Shown here: positions 1-8,123 of the stretch, one piece after another
How positions within the stretch are numbered: the first letter of the stretch is position 1
Layout of the letters: each line of letters starts with the position of its first letter
DNA from: a virus
Length of the DNA: 31,028 nucleotides
Virus record (IMG/VR): IMGVR_UViG_3300017991_000302
Coordinates: 1-31,028 of that record
Reading direction: 5' to 3' (one strand)
The notes under the pieces: generated by a model
The model's database searches: none
Told to the model about the DNA's origin: nothing
The model's input: only the letters and a program-made list of their open reading frames with translations
Position numbers and translations under genes: made by a program

Positions 1-70
1 CCGAGTCTTTGTATGTTATATATTATAAAAAGAATAAAGTTAACCAATTTCGTATACATAGTAAATACTA

Positions 71-835
71 ATGAAGCATTCTATTCATGCTACATCTCAA
101 GAAGCTTGGGAATGGGTAAATGAATACCTTGCTACTCAAGAGGCTGAGGTTAGAAAATTAGGGGGAATAAGAAGTGGACCCCAGGTAATATCTTATGACC
201 ATTTTATGGAAATTGATGTGGCATGGGTGAATCCAGACTTTGATTTTGGAAACATTTTTGGATATAAAAAACAGAAATGGTCTAAACTTATAACTAACTA
301 TGTGGATATGAATTGGTTAGATATAACTAAGAGCAGGGTTCTTGAAAGAGAATCAAGAAAAGCTCAGAGTTATAATATAGAATTTAAATTTACAAATACA
401 CATTCTTCAGGACATGGTTGTTTAATATCCTTGGTATTTCAAAGAAGACATACTAATGATAATCCAGTAGTGATTATAAATATAAGATCTTCTGAGGTAA
501 CTAAAAGATTATTAATGGATTTCTTATTGATACAGAGGATGGCCGAATATATTTATGGTGCTAAAGAAGGTATAAGTTTAAAACTCTTTTGTGGTAATAT
601 GTATATGACTGCTGAGAATTTTGTAATGTATCATAATCATAAGGACCTTACAACTTTTATTGATCCTGAACATTCAGGGATGGAAGAGAGAATTATGAAT
701 ATATATAATAAGTTTACTGCTCCCGATGCAATGGAGAAGATTAAATATAAAGTGTTCCTGAGATCAGTTAAGAGATTAAATGGACATCCTAATCCCCCTC
801 TTTTGGCTAAAAATTGTTTATTAATAAAATCATAA
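71..835 (+). CDS. divergent thymidylate-synthase-fold protein
   Basis: 254 residues. The C-terminal half can be laid without gaps on the core of ThyA: a Cys at 117 lies about 22 residues before Arg139-Ser140, as the catalytic Cys does in ThyA, and the helix after RSSEV (139-143) matches the ThyA RS-x-DV helix. The position of E. coli Asn177 is Asp150. The His and Tyr that hold the sugar in ThyA (H-x-Y) are Tyr178 and Thr180 (GNMYMT, 175-180), so activity is doubtful or altered. The N-terminal 100 residues are not recognisable. It is three bases from the GroES-like gene and two genes before a more typical ThyA relative, so a role in nucleotide or modified-base supply is inferred. It could be a non-catalytic paralogue. 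Confidence 0.6.
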   Translation: MKHSIHATSQEAWEWVNEYLATQEAEVRKLGGIRSGPQVISYDHFMEIDVAWVNPDFDFGNIFGYKKQKWSKLITNYVDMNWLDITKSRVLERESRKAQSYNIEFKFTNTHSSGHGCLISLVFQRRHTNDNPVVIINIRSSEVTKRLLMDFLLIQRMAEYIYGAKEGISLKLFCGNMYMTAENFVMYHNHKDLTTFIDPEHSGMEERIMNIYNKFTAPDAMEKIKYKVFLRSVKRLNGHPNPPLLAKNCLLIKS

Positions 836-838
836 ATT

Positions 839-1150
839 ATGAAAAGTTATCAGATTTTACCCGCAGAACAAAGAATAGTAGTACTCCCCGATGAAAAAGA
901 GGAGAGAAGGACTAGTATGGGGATCATCCTTCCTCAAACTTCTGAGGAAGATAGACCAGAGACGGGGGTAATTGTGGCAGTGGGAAAAGGGGATATAGAT
1001 AATCCTATGAAATACCTTGTGGGACAAAGAGTTATCTTTAGTCAATATGCTGGATTGTCTATTAGAATTAACTTTGATAAGTATGGGGAACATATATATA
1101 AAGTTATGAACCAGGCAGATATCATAGGTCAAATAAAAGAAATAAACTAA
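839..1150 (+). CDS. GroES-like co-chaperonin (Cpn10)
   Basis: 103 residues, close to the usual 95-100 of GroES. The family pattern is readable: an early P-x-x-x-R-I-V-V strand, a mobile-loop region with GIILP (28-32), a central G-V-I-V-A-V-G-K-G, a VGQRVIFSQYAG segment and a C-terminal DIIGQI. Known members cap the GroEL ring. Phage co-chaperonins such as T4 gp31 replace host GroES to fold phage proteins, and that is the likely role here. The mobile loop carries GIILP where GroES has the GroEL-contacting Ile-Val-Leu type triplet. It ends in an overlap with the next start (TAATG). Confidence 0.85.
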   Translation: MKSYQILPAEQRIVVLPDEKEERRTSMGIILPQTSEEDRPETGVIVAVGKGDIDNPMKYLVGQRVIFSQYAGLSIRINFDKYGEHIYKVMNQADIIGQIKEIN

Positions 1151-1869
1151 TGAGAATTTATGCTGATTGCTACGAGTTGATGTCAGAAATCTTTCGTGAA
1201 GTATGGGAGATGGGACATATTGTTCATCCTAATTCTATGCAGAATAAGGTAGTAAAGGATGATGAGAATTATATTACGAAGGAGATAACCAATTACTCTT
1301 ACTGTTTAACTAAACTTCATAAGATTGAATATCTCTTTCTTGCTGAACCCGATGCAAGAACTTGGGCAGATGCTGAATTTAAAGAAAGAGTAGACCCTTA
1401 TTATGAAAATCCCGGAGAAGCATGGAAATTGCGTAGGCATATTTGGGAGGAATTTATTAATATGGGGGGTAGGTTTGATTACGCATATAATACTAGAATG
1501 GCAGTTTCTTTAAATAAAGTAATTCATGAACTTAAAAGGAACCCTGATTCTCGTCAAGCTATTATATCTGTATGGAATCCCGAGTTAGATATTGATGGTA
1601 TTGGGGGTTCTTACAGGGTCCCCTGTTCCGTATATTATCAAATCCTTATAAGGGATAACAGATGTAATATAGTATATAACCAAAGAAGTGCTGATGTGGT
1701 AGTACATTTTGGAAATGATGTTTACCTAGCTTTTAGGTTGATGCAATACATTGCTGAGAAAGTGGGATTCCGACCGGGACATCTTTATCATAATATCGGT
1801 TCTCTTCATTCTTATAAAAAAGATTGGCCTACTCTTAAACAATGTATTGAAGATATAAAAATAAAATAA
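1150..1869 (+). CDS. thymidylate synthase / dCMP hydroxymethylase family protein
   Basis: 239 residues. Family landmarks are clear: SRQAIISVWNP (134-144), catalytic VPCS with Cys159, QRSAD (178-183) exactly 20 residues after the Cys as in E. coli ThyA, and an H-x-Y pair at His220 and Tyr222. Counting from Arg179, the residue at the place of E. coli Asn177 is Asp190, preceded by Asn189. Asp at this place marks T4 dCMP hydroxymethylase (gp42). The protein is also short, lacking the ThyA C-terminal tail, near the 246 residues of gp42. It could make dTMP, hydroxymethyl-dCMP or hydroxymethyl-dUMP, and the sequence alone does not decide. Its start overlaps the stop of the GroES-like gene by one base. 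Confidence 0.82.
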   Translation: MRIYADCYELMSEIFREVWEMGHIVHPNSMQNKVVKDDENYITKEITNYSYCLTKLHKIEYLFLAEPDARTWADAEFKERVDPYYENPGEAWKLRRHIWEEFINMGGRFDYAYNTRMAVSLNKVIHELKRNPDSRQAIISVWNPELDIDGIGGSYRVPCSVYYQILIRDNRCNIVYNQRSADVVVHFGNDVYLAFRLMQYIAEKVGFRPGHLYHNIGSLHSYKKDWPTLKQCIEDIKIK

Positions 1870-1870
1870 T

Positions 1871-2080
1871 ATGGAGAAGGAAGCTTGGGTTGAACATGCC
1901 CAATTTGTTGTTAGTTATATTAATTTAGACAATGACCATGTTATTACTATTATTAAAACTGGGTTTAAGGATACTTATTTTGTAGTACATGATGACCCTT
2001 ATAATGAAAGGTTTGGGAATATAGATACTATGAATAAAGCTAAGCTTGAAGAAATTTATGGTATTAGATTACAAATATAA
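1871..2080 (+). CDS. small protein of unknown function
   Basis: 69 residues, not recognised. The composition is that of a small soluble alpha/beta protein with aromatic and acidic residues, and no signal peptide or membrane segment. It starts one base after the ThyA-family stop and its last 23 bases overlap the polymerase start, so it is translated as part of the same operon. Position between a nucleotide enzyme and the polymerase is the only hint of a role. Confidence 0.6.
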   Translation: MEKEAWVEHAQFVVSYINLDNDHVITIIKTGFKDTYFVVHDDPYNERFGNIDTMNKAKLEEIYGIRLQI

Positions 2081-4232
2081 AATAGTTAGAACTTGGTCAG
2101 AGGTACATCTTCTTGTAAAGTATTGTAAGGAAACTGGGTATTGTTCTTCTGACTTTGAAACAAGTGGGACTAATGCTATGTACCCTGGTAGTTACCCTAC
2201 TTTACTTAGCGTGGCTTTTCAACCTGGGAGTGCTTGGATTATCCCTCTTAAACATTTTGAATCTCCTTTTCTTAAGAACAGCGAATGGGTAAAAGTACTT
2301 AAATATTTTGGTCGAGAAATTATAACTAATCCAGCAATTGTAAAGATCGGGCAGAATATTAAGTATGAAATGAATTGGTGGAGAAAGTATGGGATCATTA
2401 TGTTGGGAAGGGTTTTTGATACGATGCTAGCTAAATACCTATTGGATGAAGAAAGACCTCATGGTTTAAAAGAAATGGTTAGCCGTTGGTTACCTCAGTA
2501 TGATGGGTATGATTTACCAGGTCAACCTGGGAATAAAGCATCAGTTGAACAATTGATAAAGTTCTGGTCGAATGTACCTCTTGACCCCCTTTCATTATAT
2601 GGAGCTCTTGATGCTGATCTTACTTTCAGGTTATATATTTTCTTTGAGACTCGATTAATAAGTAATAAGTTTTATCCTTTATTTAGAAATATGTTAATGA
2701 TGGCTTCGCGCGTACTAGCAGAGGCTGAGTGGGAGGGGATGACAGTCGATAGAGAATATCTTCGGGGGTTGAAGGATATTTATAAAGTAAAGATAGAAGA
2801 ATGTGAACGTAAGGTTAGAAGTATTCCTAAAATAGTACGATATGAAAAGAATAAAATATCGGATATGAAAAAACAAATGATTAAAGAGTTGGAAATTGAA
2901 ATTAAAGACCTTAAGAAATCGGGGGGGAATGATAGGTTAATTAAAAATAGAGAAGAAAAAATATCAAATTATTTGGCTGGGGTATTTACTACTAAAAAGG
3001 AATTAGAAAAAATAGCTCCTGTTAATTTTAATAGCCCAGTTCAAATGATTGATTTATTATATGAAAACCCAGATGGGTTTTATTTTAGGGTTCCTAAATT
3101 TACAAAAGATAAAAATACAAAGAAAGAAACAGATAGACCTTCTACTGCTGAAGATGCTCTGTTGGAACTTAAAGAATATGATACTTCTGGTTTCATCGAT
3201 GGACTCCTCGAGCTAAGGGGGTTAAATAAACTCAATTCTGCTTACGTGATAGGTATGTGGGAAAGGTTAAATTCTAATAATAAAATACATGGATCTTTCT
3301 TATTACACGGTACGGTTACCGGACGGCTCAGTAGTCGTGACCCTAATTTGCAAAACATACCACGTGATACCACAGCTAGTGACATTAAACGTATGTTCAT
3401 ATCTCCACCACGCAGACTCATCATGCAAGTGGACTATAGCCAAGCTGAACTTAGAGTATTAGCTTCAATGGCTAAGGAAGATACTATGATAGAATGGTTT
3501 TTAACTGGTAAAGATGTTCATTTAGCTTCTGCTTGTCTTAAATGGGGAAAAGATTATGATGAAATATTGAAAATATATAAAGATGAGGGACATCCAGAGT
3601 TTCTTAAATGGAAGGCACGGAGAAAGCAAGCAAAGACAATTAATTTTGGTATCGTCTACGGACAAACAGCTAAAAAACTGGCCGGATCTTTATCTAGTGA
3701 TGAACATAGCGTCTCTTTTGATGAGGCACAGGAGTTTCTCGATAACTTTAATCATCAATTCCCGCAAATTGCTAAGTTTATTAGAAGACAAGAGCGCTAT
3801 GCTAAGAAACATGGGTATGTCTACAATCTTTTTGGACGAAAGAGAAGACTTCCAAAAGTGGATTCAGACAATTGGGGAGAAAAATCAGAAGCCCTCAGAC
3901 AATCCATCAACGCACCCATTCAAGGAGCCGCATCTGATTACGCATTATTTTCATCAGTACTCATTAGAGAACATAGAAGAATGGGCAATTTACCCCTTAG
4001 CATGGTTCAAGTAGGGACTGTCCATGACTCTTTGATTTATTATATTGATCCTAAAGATATACATAAGGTTGTACCAATAGTTTTTAGGATTTGTAAGAAC
4101 CCCGAAACAAAGGAATGGTTCAATTTTGAAGTCCGCGATATTGAAATGAAAGTAGATTTTGAAATAGGTAAAAATTGGGGAGAATTAAAAGGTTATAATC
4201 CACAAGAAGATTATGAATTGTGGGTAGCTTAA
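2058..4232 (+). CDS. family A DNA polymerase with 3'-5' exonuclease
   Basis: 724 residues from ATG 2058; an in-frame TTG lies 12 bases upstream but the ATG is preferred. The N-terminus is a DnaQ-like proofreading domain: D-x-E at Asp32 and Glu34 (SSDFETSG), KIGQN for motif II, and Y-G-A-L-D-A-D for motif III. A lysine/glutamate-rich coiled-coil insertion lies at about 260-305. Polymerase motif A is QVDYSQAELR (Asp459). Motif B is RRKQAKTINFGIVYG (Arg522, Lys526, Phe530). Motif C is VHDS, keeping His656 and catalytic Asp657 but with Ser658 where most relatives have Glu. The 5' nuclease domain of bacterial Pol I is absent and is supplied separately by the gene at 6626. This is the replicative polymerase of the phage. 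Confidence 0.96.
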   Translation: MVLDYKYKIVRTWSEVHLLVKYCKETGYCSSDFETSGTNAMYPGSYPTLLSVAFQPGSAWIIPLKHFESPFLKNSEWVKVLKYFGREIITNPAIVKIGQNIKYEMNWWRKYGIIMLGRVFDTMLAKYLLDEERPHGLKEMVSRWLPQYDGYDLPGQPGNKASVEQLIKFWSNVPLDPLSLYGALDADLTFRLYIFFETRLISNKFYPLFRNMLMMASRVLAEAEWEGMTVDREYLRGLKDIYKVKIEECERKVRSIPKIVRYEKNKISDMKKQMIKELEIEIKDLKKSGGNDRLIKNREEKISNYLAGVFTTKKELEKIAPVNFNSPVQMIDLLYENPDGFYFRVPKFTKDKNTKKETDRPSTAEDALLELKEYDTSGFIDGLLELRGLNKLNSAYVIGMWERLNSNNKIHGSFLLHGTVTGRLSSRDPNLQNIPRDTTASDIKRMFISPPRRLIMQVDYSQAELRVLASMAKEDTMIEWFLTGKDVHLASACLKWGKDYDEILKIYKDEGHPEFLKWKARRKQAKTINFGIVYGQTAKKLAGSLSSDEHSVSFDEAQEFLDNFNHQFPQIAKFIRRQERYAKKHGYVYNLFGRKRRLPKVDSDNWGEKSEALRQSINAPIQGAASDYALFSSVLIREHRRMGNLPLSMVQVGTVHDSLIYYIDPKDIHKVVPIVFRICKNPETKEWFNFEVRDIEMKVDFEIGKNWGELKGYNPQEDYELWVA
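3208..3218 (+). repeat. TCGAGCTAAGG repeat, copy 1
   Basis: In the polymerase gene, read as Leu-Glu-Leu-Arg, a different codon frame from most other copies. Confidence 0.7.
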
Positions 4233-4250
4233 AGTACTATTAATAAATAT
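4231..4250 (+). promoter_or_regulatory. AAGTACTAT-type promoter-like element
   Basis: AAAGTACTATTAATAAATAT begins at the polymerase stop codon and ends at the next ATG. The same AAGTACTAT word followed by an A/T run is found at 15303 and, on the other strand, at 29343. If it is a promoter, transcription would begin at or just after the ATG at 4251, favouring the in-frame ATG at 4260. Confidence 0.35.
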
Positions 4251-4724
4251 ATGGGTTATATGTATAAAAGAGGTAAACTTATAGAGTATTCAACTAATTC
4301 CGCTATAATGAATATCGATATTCATTATGGTAGTGAGAATTTTAAATTCAATCTTAATGAAGAGATAAAAGTAGATGAAAATAAAATAAACCAAGAGATT
4401 AAGAATCAACCTTCTTCTTATGCTTTTCTTAGTATGCTTCATGTAAAACTTATCCGTCATGCTCAGGATAAGAAAAAGGAAATGGAGAAAATGTATGCTA
4501 AACTATATGTTAAATATAAAAATCAGATAGACCCTAAAACTAATCGTCCTACTAACGATTCATTAGCTAAAGAAAAGGTTATAAATTCTATAAGATTCTA
4601 TGAATTAGTGGATGAATATAATAGAATTCAATTTGAGGCTAATGTAATTGAAGTATGTGTTAAATCTTTTGAACAAAGATATTCGTTAATTCAAACTTTA
4701 TCAGCTAACATTAGAAAAGGATAG
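4251..4724 (+). CDS. unknown helical protein next to the ssDNA-binding protein
   Basis: 157 residues, not recognised. A short beta-like start (KLIEYSTNSAIMNIDIHYGSE) is followed from about residue 45 by a long charged helical stretch likely to form coiled coil. There is no membrane segment. An alternative ATG lies nine bases downstream at 4260. It ends two bases before the single-strand binding protein gene, and helical accessory factors of replication such as helicase loaders often sit here in T4-like phages. No loader motif is visible, so that role is only a possibility. Confidence 0.7.
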   Translation: MGYMYKRGKLIEYSTNSAIMNIDIHYGSENFKFNLNEEIKVDENKINQEIKNQPSSYAFLSMLHVKLIRHAQDKKKEMEKMYAKLYVKYKNQIDPKTNRPTNDSLAKEKVINSIRFYELVDEYNRIQFEANVIEVCVKSFEQRYSLIQTLSANIRKG

Positions 4725-4726
4725 TT

Positions 4727-5503
4727 ATGGCAAAAAAACTTTTGAAAGAAAGACTTCGGGAAAAGAAAGATGAATTGAAATCTCGGGGTGAACTTGGCAG
4801 TATTATATTTGTCAAGGATGGTGAAACTCGACGGATAAGGATTCTTCCTACTGGAGAGGAAAATGATTTTATCATTGAGGTAGATCAATTTTATCTGGGT
4901 TCAGATATTAAAGGGGTTATTTCTCCTGCCACTTTTAATGAACCCTGTGCTATCATGGAGGCATATGAGGAATTGAAAAATTCTGAAGATGATGATGATA
5001 AGGAACTGGCTTCTAAATTTTTTCCTAGGAAAAGGTATTTAGCTTATTGTGCTTTTTACAAGGATAAAAATGGTAAGGAATTGGATGAGGATTTAAGTCC
5101 TCGATTTATTCTTTTAACTTCTGGGCTTTATCAAGAGATTATCGATCTTTATTTGGATGAAGATGAGTGGGGGGATATGACTGATCCAGATAATGGATAT
5201 GATTTAAAGATATCTAGAAGTGGAAAGGGAAAAACGGATACAGAATATACTGTTAATCCCTGTAAACCTACTTCAGTCCCCAGAAAATTTAAAAAGAAGG
5301 TTTATGATATAGAGGCAGAGGTTAGAAAGATTATACCTTCTTATGAAGAGACCGAGAAATATATTAATAAATTCTTAGGACTTGATGCAGAGGAAGAGGA
5401 GGAAGAGGAATCAAACCCAAAGAGATCATCCAGGACTTCTGGTGGTACAAAGAGGGTTATTAAAAAGAAAGTAGTTAAGAAAAAAAGGACAGACGCTGAC
5501 TAA
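4727..5503 (+). CDS. gp32-like single-stranded DNA-binding protein
   Basis: 258 residues. The pattern of phage gp32-type proteins is visible: a basic N-terminus (KKLLKERLREKK), an OB-type core with RRIRILPTGEE, a long run of strands ending in GYDLKISRSGKGKTDTEYTV, and an acidic linker (seven Glu with Ala, near 222-229). Unlike the usual acidic tip, the last 30 residues are strongly basic (KRVIKKKVVKKKR) and end in DAD. The gene sits directly before the RecA/UvsX gene, sharing one base with its start, as expected for a protein that coats single strands during replication and recombination. The zinc-binding Cys/His cluster of T4 gp32 is not evident. Confidence 0.75.
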   Translation: MAKKLLKERLREKKDELKSRGELGSIIFVKDGETRRIRILPTGEENDFIIEVDQFYLGSDIKGVISPATFNEPCAIMEAYEELKNSEDDDDKELASKFFPRKRYLAYCAFYKDKNGKELDEDLSPRFILLTSGLYQEIIDLYLDEDEWGDMTDPDNGYDLKISRSGKGKTDTEYTVNPCKPTSVPRKFKKKVYDIEAEVRKIIPSYEETEKYINKFLGLDAEEEEEEESNPKRSSRTSGGTKRVIKKKVVKKKRTDAD

Positions 5504-6636
5504 TGGTAAAAGTATCTAAGGTTCTTAGCGATAAGGAATTATCTAATAAATATTATAATTCTGGGTTAGCAAGTAAAATTTCTGTACTACCAGAAGAATC
5601 TCTTTGGTTACCATCAAGAAATTTGTACCTGAATTATACAATGGGGGGAGGTATTCCGTATGGAAAAATTTGTGAAATATTTGGTGGGGAAAGCTCTGGA
5701 AAATCTCTTGTTGCTATGGACTTTGGATATTCTGCTCAATATCTGGGGGGAATAGTTTTATGGAATGATGCAGAACAAAGTTTTGATCCCCATTGGGCTA
5801 TAGCTAATGGATTACAATTAGATAAAACCCATATATTTAATGAAACCTCTATTGAATTAGTTTCTGATTGGGCTGCAGATATGACTACAACCATGAGGAG
5901 TAGGTTAAAAAATAATGAACCAATTCTTTTAGTTCATGATTCTATAGCTGCTTTTGATTGTGAAGCCAATATCAATTCTATTCAAACGGATGCTAAAGCT
6001 GAGATGGGGAATCGAGCTAAGGCCCTTTATAAATATCTTAGGATACGTAATCAACATTTTTCTGAATTAGGTATTATAGTTATATTTATAAATCAACTTC
6101 GAAAAAGGGTAGGAGTAACTAGGTTTGAAGATCCTGATACTACTCCTGGTGGAGAGGCAATGAAATTTTATGCTCATCAAAGGTTAGCTTTTTTTCGTAA
6201 AAAACAAATAGCCCCTGGAACTAAAACCAATAAGATTTGGATAGGAAATGAGGTATCAGTAAGATTAAAAAAGAATAAAGTTGCCCCTCCTAAACCCAGT
6301 TTTATAACTGAGATTTATTTTAGTGAAGAACATGGTAAGGTGGGGTTTGATAGATATTCTAATTTGGCTGAGTTGTTTGAGAGAACCGGAGTAATTTTAA
6401 GGAAAAAGGGATCAAGCCATTATTATTTTAGGAATAAGGTTATAGCTAATGGTAGAGATAATTTTCAAGAGATGCTTGAATCTGATCCTGATCTTCGTAG
6501 GAAATTATTAAGGAAATCTAAAATAAATACAATATCTAATGTCCAAAAAAGGTTGGATGATTTAAAGGACAGAGAAATAAATAGGTATCCTATAACAATA
6601 GTTAAAAAGAAATCCCAAGTTTCTGATGATGAATAG
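5503..6636 (+). CDS. RecA/UvsX-like recombinase
   Basis: 377 residues. Walker A is GGESSGKS (61-68), the catalytic Glu of the RecA family is in DAEQSFDPHW (Glu91), and Walker B is ILLVHDS (141-147). The strand-exchange loop region reads INQLRKRVG followed by a loop with TTPGGEAMKFYAHQRL, as in RecA L2. It forms ATP-dependent filaments on single-stranded DNA for homologous recombination and recombination-dependent replication. It lies between the ssDNA-binding protein and the 5' exonuclease, overlapping both neighbours. One copy of TCGAGCTAAGG lies inside it at 6012. Confidence 0.95.
   Translation: MVKVSKVLSDKELSNKYYNSGLASKISVLPEESLWLPSRNLYLNYTMGGGIPYGKICEIFGGESSGKSLVAMDFGYSAQYLGGIVLWNDAEQSFDPHWAIANGLQLDKTHIFNETSIELVSDWAADMTTTMRSRLKNNEPILLVHDSIAAFDCEANINSIQTDAKAEMGNRAKALYKYLRIRNQHFSELGIIVIFINQLRKRVGVTRFEDPDTTPGGEAMKFYAHQRLAFFRKKQIAPGTKTNKIWIGNEVSVRLKKNKVAPPKPSFITEIYFSEEHGKVGFDRYSNLAELFERTGVILRKKGSSHYYFRNKVIANGRDNFQEMLESDPDLRRKLLRKSKINTISNVQKRLDDLKDREINRYPITIVKKKSQVSDDE
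6012..6022 (+). repeat. TCGAGCTAAGG repeat, copy 2
   Basis: In the recombinase gene, read as Arg-Ala-Lys. Confidence 0.7.
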
Positions 6637-7540
6637 GATTGTCATATTCGATGGTAATCACTTAGCTTATCGAGCTTATTATAAATTTGGTAATCTTAAA
6701 ACTATTGATGGGGAAAGAACTGGGGTTATTTATGGGATGCCTTATGTAGCTGAGAGTTTAATTAGGAAATTAGGTCCCGATAAAGTAGCTGTTGTATTTG
6801 ATGGGGGTAGACATAAATCTAGGATTAAAATATTACCTGAATATAAAAGAAGGGATCCCAAATTGGGATTTGATAGAGATGATTTTTATAGACAAAAAGA
6901 TATAGGACTTGAAATATTTAAGGCTCTAGGTTTAAGGGTGGCATGGAAAAAAGGATTTGAAGCTGATGATATTATAGCTCAAATCACTAGAAGATATTAC
7001 TCAAAGGGGTGGGAGGTGGTTATTGTTTCAGCTGATAAAGATTTTCATCAATTGCTTAGACCTTTTAATGAAAATGAGGATGGGGGTGGTCCTGTTATGA
7101 TGTATAATGTGAGTAAGGGTAAAATGATTGATGAGTATACTCTTAGGTTAATTTATAAGTATAAACCAAATCAATGTGTAGATTTCCTTTGTTTAACTGG
7201 AGATAAATCAGATAATATTTCTGGATACCCAGGAATAGGAGAAAAAAGGGCTTTAAAATTTCTTGATGAGTTTGGTAGTATTAAAAATTTCCTTAAAGAT
7301 GATGGGTTAATCTTTGGGAAAATGGATAAACAAAAACTCAAGAAGGTCTATAGGAGAAATAGGAAACTTATAGACCTGAAATATTTTTACCGGAACTATT
7401 TGATAAAAGAATCGATCCACTGGGTTAATCTTGGTTTATTCGATGAGGTTAATTTAAGGGAGATTTGTAATAAATATGAAATAAATACTTTTTTAAAATC
7501 CCAATTTATAAACACTTTTAAAAATCTCCAAAGTGAATAA
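6626..7540 (+). CDS. 5'-3' exonuclease / RNase H of the flap nuclease family
   Basis: 304 residues. The FEN/PIN active-site acids are visible: Asp9 in FDGNHLAYRAY, VVFDGG, GFEADDIIAQ, SADKDFHQLL, and GDKSDNISGYPGIGEKRA, which combines the last metal-binding Asp residues with the helix-hairpin-helix DNA-binding turn. Members remove RNA primers and 5' flaps; T4 RNase H is the closest functional model. Here it complements a polymerase that lacks its own 5' nuclease domain. Two in-frame ATGs are adjacent at the start, which overlaps the recombinase stop by 11 bases. Confidence 0.95.
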   Translation: MMNRIVIFDGNHLAYRAYYKFGNLKTIDGERTGVIYGMPYVAESLIRKLGPDKVAVVFDGGRHKSRIKILPEYKRRDPKLGFDRDDFYRQKDIGLEIFKALGLRVAWKKGFEADDIIAQITRRYYSKGWEVVIVSADKDFHQLLRPFNENEDGGGPVMMYNVSKGKMIDEYTLRLIYKYKPNQCVDFLCLTGDKSDNISGYPGIGEKRALKFLDEFGSIKNFLKDDGLIFGKMDKQKLKKVYRRNRKLIDLKYFYRNYLIKESIHWVNLGLFDEVNLREICNKYEINTFLKSQFINTFKNLQSE

Positions 7541-8123
7541 GAAGATATTTATAGTGGGTCCAAGTGGGGTGGGTAAAACCACCATAGCTTTATACATTTC
7601 AGAAAGGTATAATATTCCTTTTGTAAATACCTCTGCCAGTAAAATATGGCCTAAATATGGATTTAACGATCATGAAGATGCCCACAGGGCTTCCGCATTA
7701 AATCCTTCAAAGGGTTTGGATTACCAATTAGATATTATTAATGATCGGTATTTAGCATTATTTAAGGAAGAAGAATGGGTATGTGATAGAAGTCCTATTG
7801 ATAATTTCATTTATTTTATGCTCGAAATTTCTCCTTATATGGACCAAGGTATAACCGAGCAATTTATTAATAAGTGTAAACAAACTATGGAATTAGGTAA
7901 TGTTTTAATCATAATTCCTTTTACTAAGAATATTAAGTTAGAGAAAAGTCATAGGATAACTAATCCTTATTATCATCAAATGTTTAGTATATTAATGGAA
8001 TGGGTATTATGGAGTAAAGACATTAATATAAGTAAAATAGATCGAACCTTGGTTTTAAACCAATGGGATTTTAATCTTCGTAAACAAATCGTAGACGAAT
8101 GGGTAAAAAAGTGGTGGCCTTAG
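7533..8123 (+). CDS. P-loop deoxynucleoside/deoxynucleotide kinase-like protein
   Basis: 196 residues from a GTG that overlaps the previous stop by eight bases; no better ATG is near. The P-loop is GPSGVGKTT (9-17). A D-R-S at 85-87 (CDRSPIDN) matches the D/E-R-S motif of nucleoside and nucleotide kinases that binds the substrate. A lid arginine may lie in KSHRITNPYYHQ. No adenylate-kinase signature is seen. Together with the ThyA-family genes it suggests phage control of deoxynucleotide pools; the substrate is not readable. A small AAA-type ATPase is the alternative. Confidence 0.7.
   Translation: MNKKIFIVGPSGVGKTTIALYISERYNIPFVNTSASKIWPKYGFNDHEDAHRASALNPSKGLDYQLDIINDRYLALFKEEEWVCDRSPIDNFIYFMLEISPYMDQGITEQFINKCKQTMELGNVLIIIPFTKNIKLEKSHRITNPYYHQMFSILMEWVLWSKDINISKIDRTLVLNQWDFNLRKQIVDEWVKKWWP

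Noticed and set aside
3583-4014. A 143-codon frame inside the polymerase gene
   Set aside because: It overlaps conserved polymerase motifs B and C in another frame and resembles no protein.
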